Shown here piece after piece: positions 10,977-25,900 of a stretch of 64,000 nucleotides of DNA. Within the stretch, counting starts at the first letter, position 1, and each line of letters starts with the position of its first letter. This stretch comes from Aquila chrysaetos chrysaetos (lineage: Eukaryota > Chordata > Aves > Accipitriformes > Accipitridae). Below the pieces are notes generated by a model that ran no database searches, was not told where the DNA came from, and was given only the letters and a program-made list of their open reading frames with translations. The translations under genes were made by a program, and so were the position numbers. The stretch covers positions 8,281,501 to 8,345,500 of the forward strand of contig NC_044019.1 in the NCBI RefSeq assembly GCF_900496995.4, in the 5' to 3' direction.

Positions 10977-13900
10977 GTATAATATGCATTTCTTGTTTCT
11001 GATTGGTTATGAAAGTGAGGGCATACCATTTTCAAATTTTTATAGATTAAGGTTTAAAAATTCATTGTTTTTGATCTGTGTAGCTCTGAATGTTTTGCTA
11101 CTTTGACTTCCCTAAAGGCAAATTGGGTTTGACATTGACTAATTACTTGACACATCCTTAGTGTTGTATGTGATATCTTAGTTGCTTTAGGGCACAGAGC
11201 ACTAGTTTCTTAGATGTTGTCAAATAAAGATGTATGTTTGAGCATACTAAACTGTACATTTTTTTTTTTTCTTCAATCCGAATCATCATTTTGCTTTTAC
11301 TTTTCTACTGTCAACTCCTCACAGTGGTTCTTAAACACTCAGAAGCTGGATAGGTGACTTAGCAAGGGAAGCAACTAGCTTGTCTTGCCTGGGACTACAT
11401 TTGAATTGAGTCTGCCTGTGGATTTTTTGTTCTCTCTAGTTCTGAGTGGACAGTTTAATCCATGTTGGTTATTACACTGAAATGTTCAGTTTGACATTAA
11501 CTGCTTTTCAACAAAGTTGAGGACTAAGCTATCTAGCAAATCGAGTAATACCTTGCTGGTAGCAAGTGCTCTCTGCAACTTCTAGAGAGGTTTCTTTATA
11601 TACAAAGGTTTTTCTATTTTGTTTTTGTAACCCCCTTATTTTGTCCTATAGACAGAGGCTTCCTTTTCCTCTTTAGAGTGTGTTCTGTGAACAGATTTAC
11701 AAGAAGCAGTAGAACTGCTCTGTGTGCTGATCTTGAATGCCTTGGTGGGAAGATGACAGTTTTTGTTGAAAAGAGTCAAAATTCCACTGATCAAGTGAAG
11801 GCAGTTCAAAAACAAATACCTGACCAATCTTCAGTATGATACTCTGGCTCACGCGGGTGATGTCTTTTGGAAGTCATTCACAGTGAGCTTTCATCAAGCC
11901 TTTACCAGCTTTTATTGGCTTTAGACATGCACTTTCTAACTGTGGGTCACGATGATGTGCACTTGATGGTTTGAGAGAAGGTGTAAATGCCTGGGCAGAG
12001 GAACTTGTGGGGCTCTAACGTGTTGCAGTTAGGCTGTGTTGTGAGGAGTTCTCAAGGGATTTAAAAGCTTTTCAGCCCAGAACCTGACTATCTAGTATAA
12101 TTCCACTGCATGAGTAACCTGAAAATATTTAATCACACTTCCTTAATGCCACTGAAGATGTTTGCATTGTGCAGGGGTTTGTCAGTGAAGCAAACTACTT
12201 TTGACACCCGAGCTAAATTTGGGGTTGAATTTAGGGATTTTTAATCTGCTGAGGTCTTATATGGAAGATACAGGTGCCTTCCAATATGCAGGATCACTTC
12301 TGAAATGTAGTCCTTGGGCTTGGCACTACTGTGCATTTTTGAAATCAAGTAGCAGTTAAATAATCTGTGTATTTTGGAGATCAAGCTGTTGCAAAGTGTG
12401 TGGAGTTCTTGGTATCTGTCCTAAATTTTGCTGTGTCGTTTAAAAAGCGCAAATCTTAAAATCTATACTTCTCATGCTCCACAGCTTATGCAAATGCATT
12501 ACAAAAGTAAAGAAATAACCTGTAAAGATCCTTAAAAAGAAAAAGTGCTTCAGAACTGGTCCAATGTTTCTTGGGGGAGTCTGTACCTGTGAAATTAACA
12601 TTAGCCTTTTTGGGTACATAGCAGGGCTCGAAATAATACCTTTTTGAATTCTGGCTCTTGGAACTGCATAGAGCAACAAAATGAGTTTAAAAGAATAATT
12701 TAGACTTATAGGTAGTCCACTGATTTTTGCTTTTTGAAGTTGGAGGAGAGAGTGAACAAACCATTCTACTTCCTAATATTTTGTGGGGTAGAGCTTCATA
12801 AGTATTTGTTCATCAGTTAAGTAGCTCCTTTTCCAGGTACAATAGGATACCTGTAATGTTCAAGTCAGCTTACTCTAGAACAGCTCCATTCAAGAGAAGT
12901 GTGAAGCTTAAAATGAAAGACAAACAAACAAAATCCAAATTATTAGAAGTGAGCCAGAGTTCATTGTTTCAAACCCTGGTGTGTAATACTGCTTTTATGC
13001 AGCAGATTGGCTTCCTGAATGTTAGAAAACTGTTTACACATGAGGTATAATCTTGCACATCAGTTAGTGCTTAGGTATATACATTTTAATTTAACTTTTT
13101 TCATTGTTGTACTCATGTTCTTTCATATACTTGTGTAGGAATATGTAATTATATTAAATGTATAATTCTGTTGCTATGGAACGTAACTTTTTGACTTTAA
13201 AAGCAAACTGCATAGTTCTTAGTTTGTATGAAATTCAATAGAAAACCTGTAACTTCTTTATCTTTAACTTTTAGGGTTGGTAGCTTATGTCGATCTTGAT
13301 GAAAGAGCAATTGATGCTCTTAGGGAATTTAATGAAGAAGGAGCCCTCTCTGTATTACAGCAGTTTAAAGAAAGTGACCTGTCGCATGTACAGGTAAGGT
13401 GAGAGCTCCAGGAGTCTGAGCGCATAAGTATAAATAGTGTTCTGGCACTGTTGGCAGGAGAGTTGTAACTTAGAAATTCTTTGATGTTGCTGTGTTCTTA
13501 TATTTCAAATCCAAATCACAAGCCTGTTAAAAATTGCCTTATATGTGTAGGTATTTGAGTGCAAAGCAAAAGCTCCCAGATAATAAAAATGAGCGTGCAA
13601 TTGAGAAAATAAGGTAAAAATACTATCTGAAATCTGATGATTTTTTCAGTCTGACAAGTTTGTTCAATTACTTGTTATATTTTTGTAAAGGATTCTTTTG
13701 ACATTTTTGTTTATTGCATTGGCTTGGTATAGTGACCTCACGGTGTGGAGTGTAAGATTCGGTGGATTCCCAGGGCTTGTCATACACACAATTGAATTAT
13801 TTTGTAAATTGTATCTACAGAACAAAAGTGCATTTTTATGTGGAGTTATGAAGACCTACAGGCAAAGAGAGAAACAAGGCAGCAAAGTACAGGAATCAAC

Positions 13901-16900
13901 GAAGGGACCAGATGAAGCAAAGATTAAGGTAACATTTAGAAAATACTGATTACTCTGTAGTACCTGGTATATTACCTGTACACAGACTGAAGTAATTTTG
14001 GATGTCCTTAAAAAGTATCAGTACTACCTGGATAAGTATATTTACACTTGGCTTTAAAGAAATGTACACATGATAGAGATTCAAAAGAGGGAGTGCTTGT
14101 TTGAAATGCAGATATTCCTGATGACACCATTGCCAAAAATGCATGAACTTAATGTTATGTAAGGTCTATGAAAACATTGATATCTATTTAAGAATTGTCT
14201 TAGTTGTCCTTTAAGCTTTTACGCACTTATAAAATTACTTTGAGACTGATTGGGTGTTTCAGCAAGGTATTACTATATTAAGTAACTCTTCTGTTGTGCA
14301 AACACCTAAGTATAGAGTGGGTGAAAAGAATTGTCTGGTGTTCTGGAGTTCTTGGGGTACTACACACAAAATGGAAAATAAGGGAAAAGAAAAATTAGTT
14401 CTTTCCAGTGACATTGTAGTGTAAAACAAATGTTGCTGTTTGAGGTGGTGTCTTTTTTAAACCTCCAAAATAACGGGGGTTTTTTGTAGGTTCTGTCTGT
14501 CTATATATACCTTGTTATCAGATGTGGCAAGGAGCAGATAAGCAAATGCTTATCTTGGGACGCTTTTTTATTCTTTATATTTTAACCCACTATCCTCCCT
14601 CATGTAGCTAATGTGACGGGTTTTTACAGGCTTTGCTAGAGAGGACTGGCTACACTTTGGATGTAACTACAGGACAGAGGAAGTATGGGGGCCCTCCTCC
14701 AGATACTGTATATTCTGGTGTTCAGCCTGGTATTGGAACAGAGGTTGGTATATACAGATGAATCTGATTGTTATTTTGTGTGTTTGTGCAAACTGATAAA
14801 TAAGAAATCCTTGAAAATAAACTATATTACAAGTGAAAGTTTCAAGTATTGTAGAGGAAAGCATTCTTCTATGTGTGTCTTACTCAGTCTTTCTTATCTC
14901 AGTATTCTGCAAAAGACAGGATAATAGGTTGTGGGGGAAAAAGCAGGTGTAATATACTAGGAAAGACTATGTAAAATTTCTTAAAATGTAAAATAGATCA
15001 TTAAATTGTCAGACTTCATGGTCCACCCTAGAGCTTATGGTCCATCACTTAAAAAGTGACCAATGTAGGTATTAGCTATATAGATAGGTAAAAGTGTGAC
15101 TCAAAGGTACTTGATTCTGTTTACAACATAAATGGTATTTAAGTGACGGTAGTAAAGTTTATTTAATGCAAAGTGCTGAAAGTGAAAAATAGTTGTGTAT
15201 TGTATAAAGATACTCAGAGAGTTTTGAAGAGGACAACTGAGGTTAGTAATTATTAAGGAATTGTTTGTTTGTTTTTGTTTCAATCTACCTGAAAACATCC
15301 TTGATGCTTGCATGGACTGACAGTGAGAGTACTGCACTGAAAGAGTCCATGTAGCTTGTTTTCTTTTGTAAATTTTTGCATTTCTGCATTCAGAAAGGTG
15401 GCTTAAAAGTTGTTTACCAACTTAGTGGTGTTGCCAGGGTGATTATATGATGGTATATAGTTTTATTTAATTGCACCATGCTTCACTGACATTAGGAAAC
15501 GTTTCTTTACTGAGAGGGTGGTCAAACACTGGAACAGGCTTCTTGGAGCAGTGGTTGATGCCCCAAGCCTGTCGTTGTTATTAAGGGCATCGTCCAAATG
15601 CCTCTTAAACATGCTTTAGCTTCTGGTCAGCCCTAAAGTGGTCGGGCAGTTGGACTAGATGATGGTTGTAGTTCCCTTTGAACTGAACTGTTCTATTCAT
15701 GACTGAAAATACTTGACTCATCTTAAGTATTTTGTCCTATCAGTGATGGTTAGCCTCTTTAGGCAGTCATAGGAAACCCGTGAAGTTGGCTGTGCTTTAA
15801 TACTATTAAGAGTATGTTTTTATACTTTTAAGTTTCCTGAAGCTTGCTAGAATGGGTAACTTGTGGAAACTCCCTTAAGATAAGAACATAAATGCTTCTG
15901 CCATGAATCCAGCATTAGAGGCTGTAACAATACCTACCCAACTACTTATAGAAACCATACCTCTACCAAATTAATTTATTGCTGACATTTTCTGGGATTT
16001 AAAGACTGATTATTGCTTTAGACATGCTGCTTGGTTTGACTGGCTGAGATGCTGAACACCTTGCTGAAACTGGTATATGCTCTATTAAATTTAGTCTTTA
16101 GCTCTTGCTGTTGAGCTCTGAGGCATAGTAATCAACAACTTAAACATGATCTTATGATCTGGTAGACTAGGCAGAGCGTGTTTGAACACAAGTGACTGGA
16201 GATTATTGTGGCACTTTTTTTCCCAAAATGAGGTGAGTGTGTTTGTTTTTTGGTTTTTTTTGTTTGTTTGTTTTAAGCTTTTGAGAACCATTTCTCTTTT
16301 GTCCACAACAGTTCTGGTTATATAGGAATGTAAATGCCTCTTTTCTAATACTGTGGGTAAAAATATGAAAAAACACAAGATGTATCCCTTTGGATTGCAG
16401 CAGTGAATCTTTTGTGTTTGAAACTTACTTAAATATTGAAGCTCTCAGCTTGTGCCAGCTCAGGTATGTTGATGCCAGAGCTGTCATTGATGTCAGTAAT
16501 GGCAAACTTCTGTTTTTTAAGGATATGCAAGTACTGTTACTGATTTTAAGAAGATATGTACTATGTGGAGTTTTTTTCCCTGAAGATGTATCAGATCTTT
16601 CTGCTGTAAATATTTGTACACCAACTAATGTGTCTTTTTAAAACATAAAGTGGAATTCATTACATGTTAACTGCAGCTTTAACTCTCTTTCAGTATGTAC
16701 TTGAACATTGTGCAGTAAAACTACAGCATTGATATGTAATCTTATGGATGTTTTGAACATTCACAAATTGTCACAGTGAACACTTTGCTGAAAGGATTAT
16801 GTGGGTGAAACTGTCCAATGTATTTTTTTTCAAGTGGGTGGGCTTTAAGAGCAGCTGGACCTTTTTGGAATGTGATTCTGTAATAAAGACAAAGTAGTTA

Positions 16901-19900
16901 CAGCTGTGCAGAAGCTTGGAGGAGAAAATAATTGCAATAGGTTTTGATATTAAACTTGAGTATTCATTTTATTTAAGGATTTGCTCCTCCCATGTAAAGC
17001 ATTTTGCTTATAGTGAGGTCACATGATGTTGATGCTTGGAGACGTTTATGGGAGTTTATTGGGTAAGAATGGAAACAATTATTTGGTTGTTTCCTCCTCT
17101 CCTTACACTAGCTTTGTCGTTTGCATCTGCAGACATTGATAACTGCTTATACTCAAGGGGCTTGTACAGTTCTCCTTTGTTTTGATTAAAATTTCTAAGG
17201 TCTCTTTCTCTGTCTTTTCTTACTCCCTGTTACACCAGCTGTTCTTTTTAAAGTTAAAGATGGTCGGAAGAGTTTTAAAGAATTTATATATATATATATA
17301 TGTATATATATATTTTTTTTTTTTTTTTTTTCCCCTGAAGGACAAAGTCCAGTCAGTAAGCATATGTGGAAATTCGAGGTCATGTTTGAACTTGTGCATC
17401 TTGCTAGCAAGCTATGAGCAAACTTCAGTTTGGTTATGAAAATGCTTGAGCTGTGTATTTCCTCACTTACCTATTCTGCAAGGTTTTGGTCCTTAGCAGG
17501 TTGTTTTGTAGTTTATTCTAAACACTCTGAACGCTCTTAATCACACTGTTGTGACTAGTCTTTGATACAGGAGTTCTTTTGGAGATTCTTCTATAAACCA
17601 CCAGATTAGATTTAAGAAAATGGTCAATTTCTTGAATGTCTTTCAGCTTATAGATTAGTTTTGCACCCTTTGAGATGCTGAAGCTTTTGTGTATGCTGTC
17701 AAGAAGATGCTTAGAAGGGTCACAATAAGGATGATTTCTAAAGGGAATATTCATATTCCATGAAGAAAAATAAATTCCTTGGCAAGGGGAAATTATTAGA
17801 ATGGGTCCTTGAACTGGAAGACAGTAACTGATGATTTGCATAGCTTCTCAATCTCTGCTTAAGTATGCTTGCTCTATGCTAATTGTAGTTTATCATTTTA
17901 CTAAAGTGTATAAGCAAGCAATGCTGAAAAAAGAATTTTTTTTTGTATTCTTAAATTCCTTTTTTTTTCCCTACACAAAACTACTTTAAGTTGTCTAATT
18001 GTGGTTTAAAATAAACCAGTTGCTCAGCAACATTGGAGGACGCATAGGCAGTAGTAACATCTACATAGCAATTTCAGTAACTTTTGAAATTAAGTGCAGG
18101 CAAGACAAGGAAAGACAAGGTTATAAATATTTCATTAAATTCAGTCACAGCAAGGAGGAGTTTAAGTGTATGGGGAGCAAAAGGAATTTAGTCCTAAGTC
18201 CACTACTAGTCAGGCATGATGAAGCTTGCATGCAAACAAGACAAGCATTCAGTGTTTCGGTTAGATAATGCTGGATGGTAAATCCAACATCATATCTGTA
18301 GTGTCTGCATTTGTGGGTAATATCTACTGAAGCTGAGCTGTATTTGCTGAACAGGTTAAAATACATATTTTTCACTCCTATCTTCACTCTGGTGACTGAG
18401 GAGCTTTTAGTTGTTAAATTGAGGAAAATTGAAGGATCGTGTTTTTTATATTTTTTTTTTTTTTCCTTCTTTTTTTCTTCAGAGGAGGGACAAAAAATAC
18501 CTGACATGCCTATGGCCTGTCCAGACTGTTACACCAAAAATTGAGGTGGTGACTGGTGTGGTACTTGATTTCCATCTTTAACCTCTTGGTGTAAGTTAAT
18601 GTGCCGTTTAAGGCATGATTTGAAGAACAGGAGGCTTCATTGGTAACTGTAAAATACCAGCCCTTTACCCCACTATAATAGGGATGGGGGAAAGCACTTT
18701 TCAAAATTAGCACAGTGCAGCTAGCATGAAGAAAGTTATTGACTTAAGTCTGTACTGATTGCTGGATTGGTTTCAGTTTTATTGAGGGGTCTCCAGGTAA
18801 AGTAAGTTCTACTCCTAAAGTTTTGAGAGACTTCTATTTCAGTGTTTTTCAGTGATGTGAAATAAAAACTTGAAAATTCTGTAAATAGATCATTTGCCCA
18901 TGATGTGCTCAGATGATGTGCAAGCTTAGATATCTATGTAACAGTTTAGACTATAAAATGGAGGAATTGCTACATGTCCTTTTCAGAGATGAGATTTATT
19001 GGATAAGTATATGATAAACATCATCTCTGAATGTCGTTATCCAGAATGCAAAATTACTTCTAGCTCTGTGAATGGTAAGTTGGTATTGCATCTGCTCCTC
19101 TGGGGGTGCATGGTCAGAATTTGTAATAAAAAGTCAGGGAAAGTTTGTGAGGCGAACTTGCAATCTGGAAAATGTTATGTTACTGAAGATGTTGGGGCAA
19201 TTTAAACTGCTTTTGTCCATAATAAATTGAATGGGAAGAATCAGATACTGTAATAACTCTAACTTAAGAAGCAATGATATAATAAACTCAGCAGGAGTTG
19301 AACTAGACAAAGCTTGTGTTGGATTTAGTACACAAATGGAATGTCGCTTTTGTACTGGAAGAACCGTGGTGGTTCAAAGGTTTTTGCATTGTGTCAGAGT
19401 TTTTTTCCACTTCCTTTTTTTTTTTTTTTTTTTTTTTAAATGAAGATTGTAGATTTGGATGAGATGAAGCAGTCATACGGCCTATGTTAATTAACACTTT
19501 AAATCTGGCATTTAGGACAGATTGACTGCAAAGCACATGAAAAACACTATTGGAAGGAGAGAGGTTTTGAAGAAGCTCTTGCAATGTTGCAGTACACTTC
19601 TGTTAGCTTGTGATGACAACAGAAGAGGCTCAGTTGTTGAAATAACTGAAGGATGCATCATCTAGAGTGCAGAAGTGGATTGCACCCCCAATAATATTCT
19701 CTAAAGTTGTTCATGAAACTGAAATCGAATTTTTTCCTAGTTAAGGCTTTTCATAATTAATCTTCTAAAACAGTAATAAGGAAGAAGTAAAATGGAGTAC
19801 TTTGTACAGGTTCTTTAGGAAGCAAAACTGGAAAAAGTAAGTCTAATGGTCAGTAATTCCAACACAGGCCCAGAAGTGAGGCGGTTGCATCCTACCTACT

Positions 19901-22900
19901 CAAGATCTCTTATATTGTTTCACTGATTGTGCCAGTTTCCAAAGTTTTTCCACAGTACTCTTGTTGTGGAACTAAAAAATGAAATAAGACATCTGATATT
20001 TACATTATTTCTTATTTCAGCAACTTTATTCAAGCTTATTAACATATCTAAAAAAAGTTATTGCAGATGTTTCTTCTGTCCCTTGCAAGATGTTCAGCTG
20101 GTGTTTGTCATGTCTAGTATTGATCTTGTAGTTCATTAACATATTAAGTTTACAGGCTCAAAGTAAATTCACTTAGATGTGAATTACTCCCACAGAGTTA
20201 TCTAGTCCTTCCAGTATAGATGGAAGTTACTCTAGAATATAGGTCAGATATGATTGTATTCAAATTAAATCCTTAATTCTGTTTCTCATACTAGCTCCTA
20301 GAGTGTATTACCTGAACTGAACTGTAGTAGCAGTCTTGTGGAATTGTCGGTGGTCTAAAGTTTGTAGAGAGTGAGCCGAAGAACTGGAAAGAAAGAAGGA
20401 AACGGAAGCTTTCAGGATGGTAAATCTTTGGTAAATAGCTGGAAAAGCAGACTTTGTTTGTATTTGGATTAGGGTTTTTTCTTCTCCTCAAGTCTTCTGT
20501 TCTGGTGTGTCACCTTCAGTTTCAGCTGCAAATGGTGGCATATGAACCAGAATTTAATGCAGACTTTTTACATTTGATTGACTTAAAATCAGTTACAGTT
20601 TGTGGAGAGTTCAGCTGACAGTTTCACTGTCTTAGTAGCAAGTTGTCTTGTGCATTTCCATGATGGTATCAGTTTTTTGTCTTTAAAACTATACATGGAT
20701 TTTAGAATGAAATGTTCTGGGTAATGACAATGGAAATACCTATCTGTAGGGGTTTCTAAGCTTTTTGGGGAGACGGGGGCAGGGAAGGCCTGTTGGCTCT
20801 GCCATTAAAGTTTCACTCAGTATGATAAATCAGTTCCTTTTTTTCCCCAGTAGCAAATAAATCATAGTTGGCATTCACACTGAACTGAGAGAGGCTAAGC
20901 TAAGTGAAAGAAATGTTCTGGAAACTGAATTTCAGGAATATCTGTATAACATACAGAAACATCTAAAGGTTTTAGTTTTCCTTTGGAGGAAAATAATTTG
21001 TGTTCCACATTTTCAAAATCAGAGTCATCATGTTGTCCTCACGGGTTTGTTCATATCAATGCTTACATTGAACATTCTGAGCGTCTTCAGTGTTGGAAGT
21101 ATCGGCTAAGCCTTCAGTGCCAGATATGACTACAGCAAGGCCTTGCCTTGATGGAAAAGGTTGTCGAATCCTAGCTTTTTTTGCTACAAAAAAATATTTG
21201 AAACTAAAATAAATAGAATTTGATCTTAATGGGAGTTTGGAATATTTTGCTTGTACTAGCAATTCAGAGATTTTGAGAATTCAGAGGAGAGCTGCAGTGA
21301 TTAAAAAACTGGGGAGGGAAGCTTTCTAGGGAGACCTCAGCTGAAGAGATTGAACTCCTTAACAAAACTTTACCAAAGTTTATTGTCATTATTCTATGTA
21401 AGGAACAAAAACGAGGACTGCAGATTTTCTCAGACAAATATTAAAACATTCAGTTGGTGGAAGCTGAAACACACACAGACAAGAAATAAGATTACAGTAT
21501 ATATTAAAAGTGGAAAATGTGCATTGGGCGATTTAAGGATTTTTGTAGATTTTTTTTTCTGTCTCTGTAGCTTTCTAATGAAGATTGGGTTACAGAATGA
21601 TTTGAAAATACTGCAAGAGCAAGGAAGTGCTTGGCCTGCATTAATATAGGATACCCGACTAGATAGTCTGTAAGGTCTTTGTTTTTAATTGCCAAAATTA
21701 CAACCAGGTAAGAAATGTTTACCTCTTCAGTGGTGGAAATTTATAGCCTCTTCAATATAAATAACAAAACCAGGTTTTCCACATATAAAACCTGGTACTA
21801 ACAGTGGGACATTTAGAAGACTTAGTAGGACATACAATAACAGTGGCTGCAGTGAAGGCTGCGGTGATGGCTACAGTGTTTCTGCTGTGATGGTTTATGC
21901 TTCGATATACTCCTTTCTCAGGAACTTTCAAGTATTAAGTGAGTTTGGATTTCTGAAAAAGCTTTGTTTAAGTGTCTACTTCATTTTTAGGTTTTTGTTG
22001 GTAAGATTCCCCGAGACTTGTATGAAGATGAATTGGTACCACTCTTTGAGAAAGCTGGTCCAATTTGGGATCTGCGCCTCATGATGGATCCTCTTTCTGG
22101 TCAAAACAGAGGTTATGCTTTCATTACCTTTTGTAGTAAAGATGCAGCACAGGAAGCAGTCAAACTGGTAAGTAACTTATTTTCAGACTGGATGAGATAA
22201 TGTAAACAGCAAGCACGTTGGTAATCTTTTAGATAATGAAGTCTTTGAAGTGTTTCATTAAAGCATGCATTGACACACTCAAAATTTTACTTTCTTAAAA
22301 ATTGCCTTCTGATTTGATTTAGTATATACAAATAATGTTCTACTTTTAGAACTGTAGTCTGCTATAGCCTACTGCAGTCTGCTAGCGTACTTGGGTGATT
22401 ATAGTAAGAGCTTACTTGATTATGAGTGGAAAACATATTCTTTAAGCTTCACTGTGTTTAAGTTTTATCACCCTTCCTACTATAAAGAGCTAATTAGAGA
22501 TGTTTTGTTTTGCTGCTGCTGGTGTGGATGAGGTCTCTGACTTGGTGCTCTTTTTGGTTCACGGTGGCCTTTAGTTCTTTCCGATGGCAGTCATGCAGTC
22601 CGCTCACTATATGGAAACCTGACTTGGCCTGCATCTAGTCAGTTTGGCAAAGGACACAGAGCAATCCATAGAGAGTTAAAATGAGAGACAGCAGTCTGAT
22701 TGGGGCCCTGGTTCATTTGGCCTTGCCTCTGCCTGAGAAGAGGAAGTAGAATTAGAAAGATCAATGTGTATCTCACAAGATTTTGGACATGGCTCTGAAA
22801 TACTGCTTGTACTTAGAACCAAAACAGGTTGAATGCTTTATCTCATTTGCCTTAGCAGAATTCAGCTGATCCTGTATGAAGAAGGTGGTGGTGGTAGGGA

Positions 22901-25900
22901 ACTTAAACATCTAGTTAAGCTGGGGGAAGGGAAAAAACCTCCAAACAACAATGAAACCTAGAGAAACTTAAGAACTGCTTCTGTTGCATTGTAAAGGCTT
23001 CAGAAGGAGTTGTTGCTTCCAAATGTTCCAGTTTTTGTTCCCTCAAATTTTTTCATGTATTTAGAAATAGTCACAGTTGTTATGTTAGGCCCTTCCAGGG
23101 CTGGGAATTGCATGTCCCTGCTTAGGCTTTTTCCTTTCTAGAACCTACTTGGATGTTTCCTGAAGGAGATGCACAAAATATGTTTTTTGCAATTGACTGC
23201 TTCTGGGTTTCAGTGTTTGAAGATGGTGGATATGAGTTACTGTCACTTTTGAAGGAAAAATTGTTTTGAAACTTCTTTTTTTGACCGAGTTGAAGGTGCT
23301 GAGAGTTGTTACTTTAAATTTTTACTGATTGAGGGAGATGAAAAGGAAAATGCTGAAGTGACAGTAGATGTAGCAAATGATGTGCCACTGGTGGAAGACT
23401 GGCCTCCATACCCTGGATATTGCACCAAATAAGTGAATTTGTGTGAATATATTCCTTAAGTCCTATATCTGTATTCCCTTCCCTTCCCTCTTCCATCCTA
23501 CTATTATCTGGTAATGTGGCCAGGCTTATATTTAGGTGAAATATTTTCCACAGACTACTGGGGGAAAGGAAAATGAGACAGACACATGCTAAATTTTGGA
23601 GCTAATTAAACCTTGATAGCAAAGTGAGGTTCTTTCAGAAAACAAACTTGAAATTTTGAAGTCTTGGTTTCTGTACACCAGGTGGGCCTTCTGCTTGTGT
23701 TTGCAGGTACCAGGGATTGGGAATGGGATTGATTGCATGTAAAATGGCTTTGTAAGATAAGATATAATTTGAAAAGCGGATTCAGATTAAGTTCGTGGCA
23801 CTGGAACACAAATTTTTATTGTGTTGTGAATCACTGTTGTACATGAAGCAAAATTCTGAAATGTTTTTGTCTTCCTTAAAGTGATCTTGTTTGATAGCTT
23901 ATGGTACCTTAACATTATTCTAGTTCTTGAATATGAAGGTTACTGAAGGTATTGCTCTGTCATCTGTATGGCTACTTATCAGCTAGGGTAAAAAAGGCTG
24001 AAAACTTGTTTTTAAAGGGTTGGACGAGGTTTTCAGAAGCTGGCTGATGATCAAACATCCACCCTCTTAGGTTGTGTTTGAAAAGTGTACCTAAAACAAA
24101 GATGATGTCTATCTTGAATTCTTACTTTTTTTTTTTTTAAAGGTTGAACTCTTGTACCTTTAAAGACCTGTCAGGAGTGTTGGTGTTCAGAGTAATCCAA
24201 CTGTGGGGACAAGCATGAAGCAGCAGGCTAACTTTTTTTTAATGGGAAGTTTTAAAACTTAACAGTAAAATTTATAGAGTCCTAGCATTTACAAGGTCCA
24301 AGAAATCCCTGTTGTGGGAGGTGGTGGTGGTGGGAACAAGGTCACACACTGATTCACACTTTTGAGTATCTCACAGCAAATATGTTCAGTGTTTAAAAGC
24401 TATCAAAGTGAAGTGGAAGAACTCATAGTATCTATAATGCTATGTATTTGCTTATTAATAACAGCCCCAATGACTGATATTGAGTCCCAGCACAGGAAGC
24501 AGTCACCAGTTGTCTAGGAAGATCTTTCAAGTTTGAGATAAACAGTAGGTGAATGAATTTACCCCATGCAATTTATATCTGTTACACATTGTTCCCTGTG
24601 CATCAGTTTCTTTGTAGCTTTCTATTCAGCAGAACTTCAGAAGTTTCTATGGAAAACCTAAGCTCGGCAATGTTTTTCCAAGTGAATGCTGACCCAAATA
24701 CTGCAGTTCTAGTAATTCTCTTGCAATGCAAATTAAATATGCTATGTGTAAAAGTAGCAGATCACGAAGAAAATAGATGATTCTATGATTTTGGGGGATC
24801 TTTTTATCCATATTATTGTGGATAAAGCAGATGAATGGCTTTTTATTTTCTCAGTGTGACAACTATGAAATCCGTCCTGGGAAGCACCTTGGAGTATGCA
24901 TCTCCGTGGCAAACAACAGGTTATTTGTTGGGTCAATTCCAAAGAACAAGACTAAGGAAAACATATTGGAAGAGTTCAGTAAAGTCACAGGTAAGACCTC
25001 CTTAGTGAGTTTTTCACAGTGATCCCAAAATACTATTCAGTCTCTCTGTTTTGTAGGTCTAGTTACTTGACAGATGCGTTCAGCTATCATTTAAACTATT
25101 TCCAAGTTGGATTCCAAGTTTGTTTCTGGTGTAAATTTTATATATCAAATATATTTTATGGTTGAGTGTAAAGGGACTAGTGTCCATTTTACTGATTGTT
25201 AAATGAATGGTGTTGTAGGTTTACAATTTGAGATGGATACAGCACAAATGAACTCAGAAAAAAGTGAAGGTCCTAATTCTATTACCTGTTCTAGCTTCCT
25301 GTTGAAAGCTCTGTATTTGTAACTATCTACAGTAGATTCTGCTTTCACAACTGAGAAATTTCTGGGGAGTCTCAAACAGATGTATCGTTGAGGAATGATG
25401 GGGAGGAGGGAATACTAAATCAGTTTAGAGGGAATGGTACTGTAGAAATAGTTAATGACAGATTAATTTCTGTCCAGTTCTTCAGTGTTGTTCCCAGTAT
25501 ATGCAGCAAGTAGGAAGAAAAGAAGTCAGTTCATCACTGCAAGGATGCTTCTGCTTTAAATAAGAGATTGAGGTCTTGATCACCTGGTCTTGTTCCTGTA
25601 GGAGAGTTTTAACCTACTGCTTCTTTTTTAGGATTGCTATTTATAAGTACTTCAGGGAAGTGGTGAAAGCAGAAGGTGAATACTCGTTTAGTTGTCTCTT
25701 CTCTTTTTGGAGAGATGTGAAAGAAATTCTTCCAGCTTCCCCTCGAGGCAGTTGAAGATGCCACGTATTAATGCTGACTGCTTTAAAATGTAAAAATTGT
25801 AACACAAAATATAGAAAACTAACACTGTGTGAACTGTTCAGGTTGATGTTTTGCAGGGCCTAATTGTGAGGTAAGTTTGTTCAGGAGAATTTCACCTGCT

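Larger units (their letters stand above)
14744..21990 (+). other. HNRNPR: HNRNPR intron 5
   Basis: At 7.2 kb this is the largest intron inside the coding region, and it follows the weak exon 5 donor. It contains a CR1 3' fragment (about 15488-15705), a (TA)n/(T)n tract (17283-17331), T-rich runs near 18448-18480 and 19418-19437, and a possible ancient CR1 remnant (about 21265-21690). No further coding exon is needed, as exon 5 joins exon 6 in frame. Confidence 0.85.

Noticed and set aside
24770-24790. ATTCTATGATTTT resembling a CR1 tail in intron 6
   Set aside because: Nothing CR1-like precedes it and the octamer does not repeat, so a chance match is likely.
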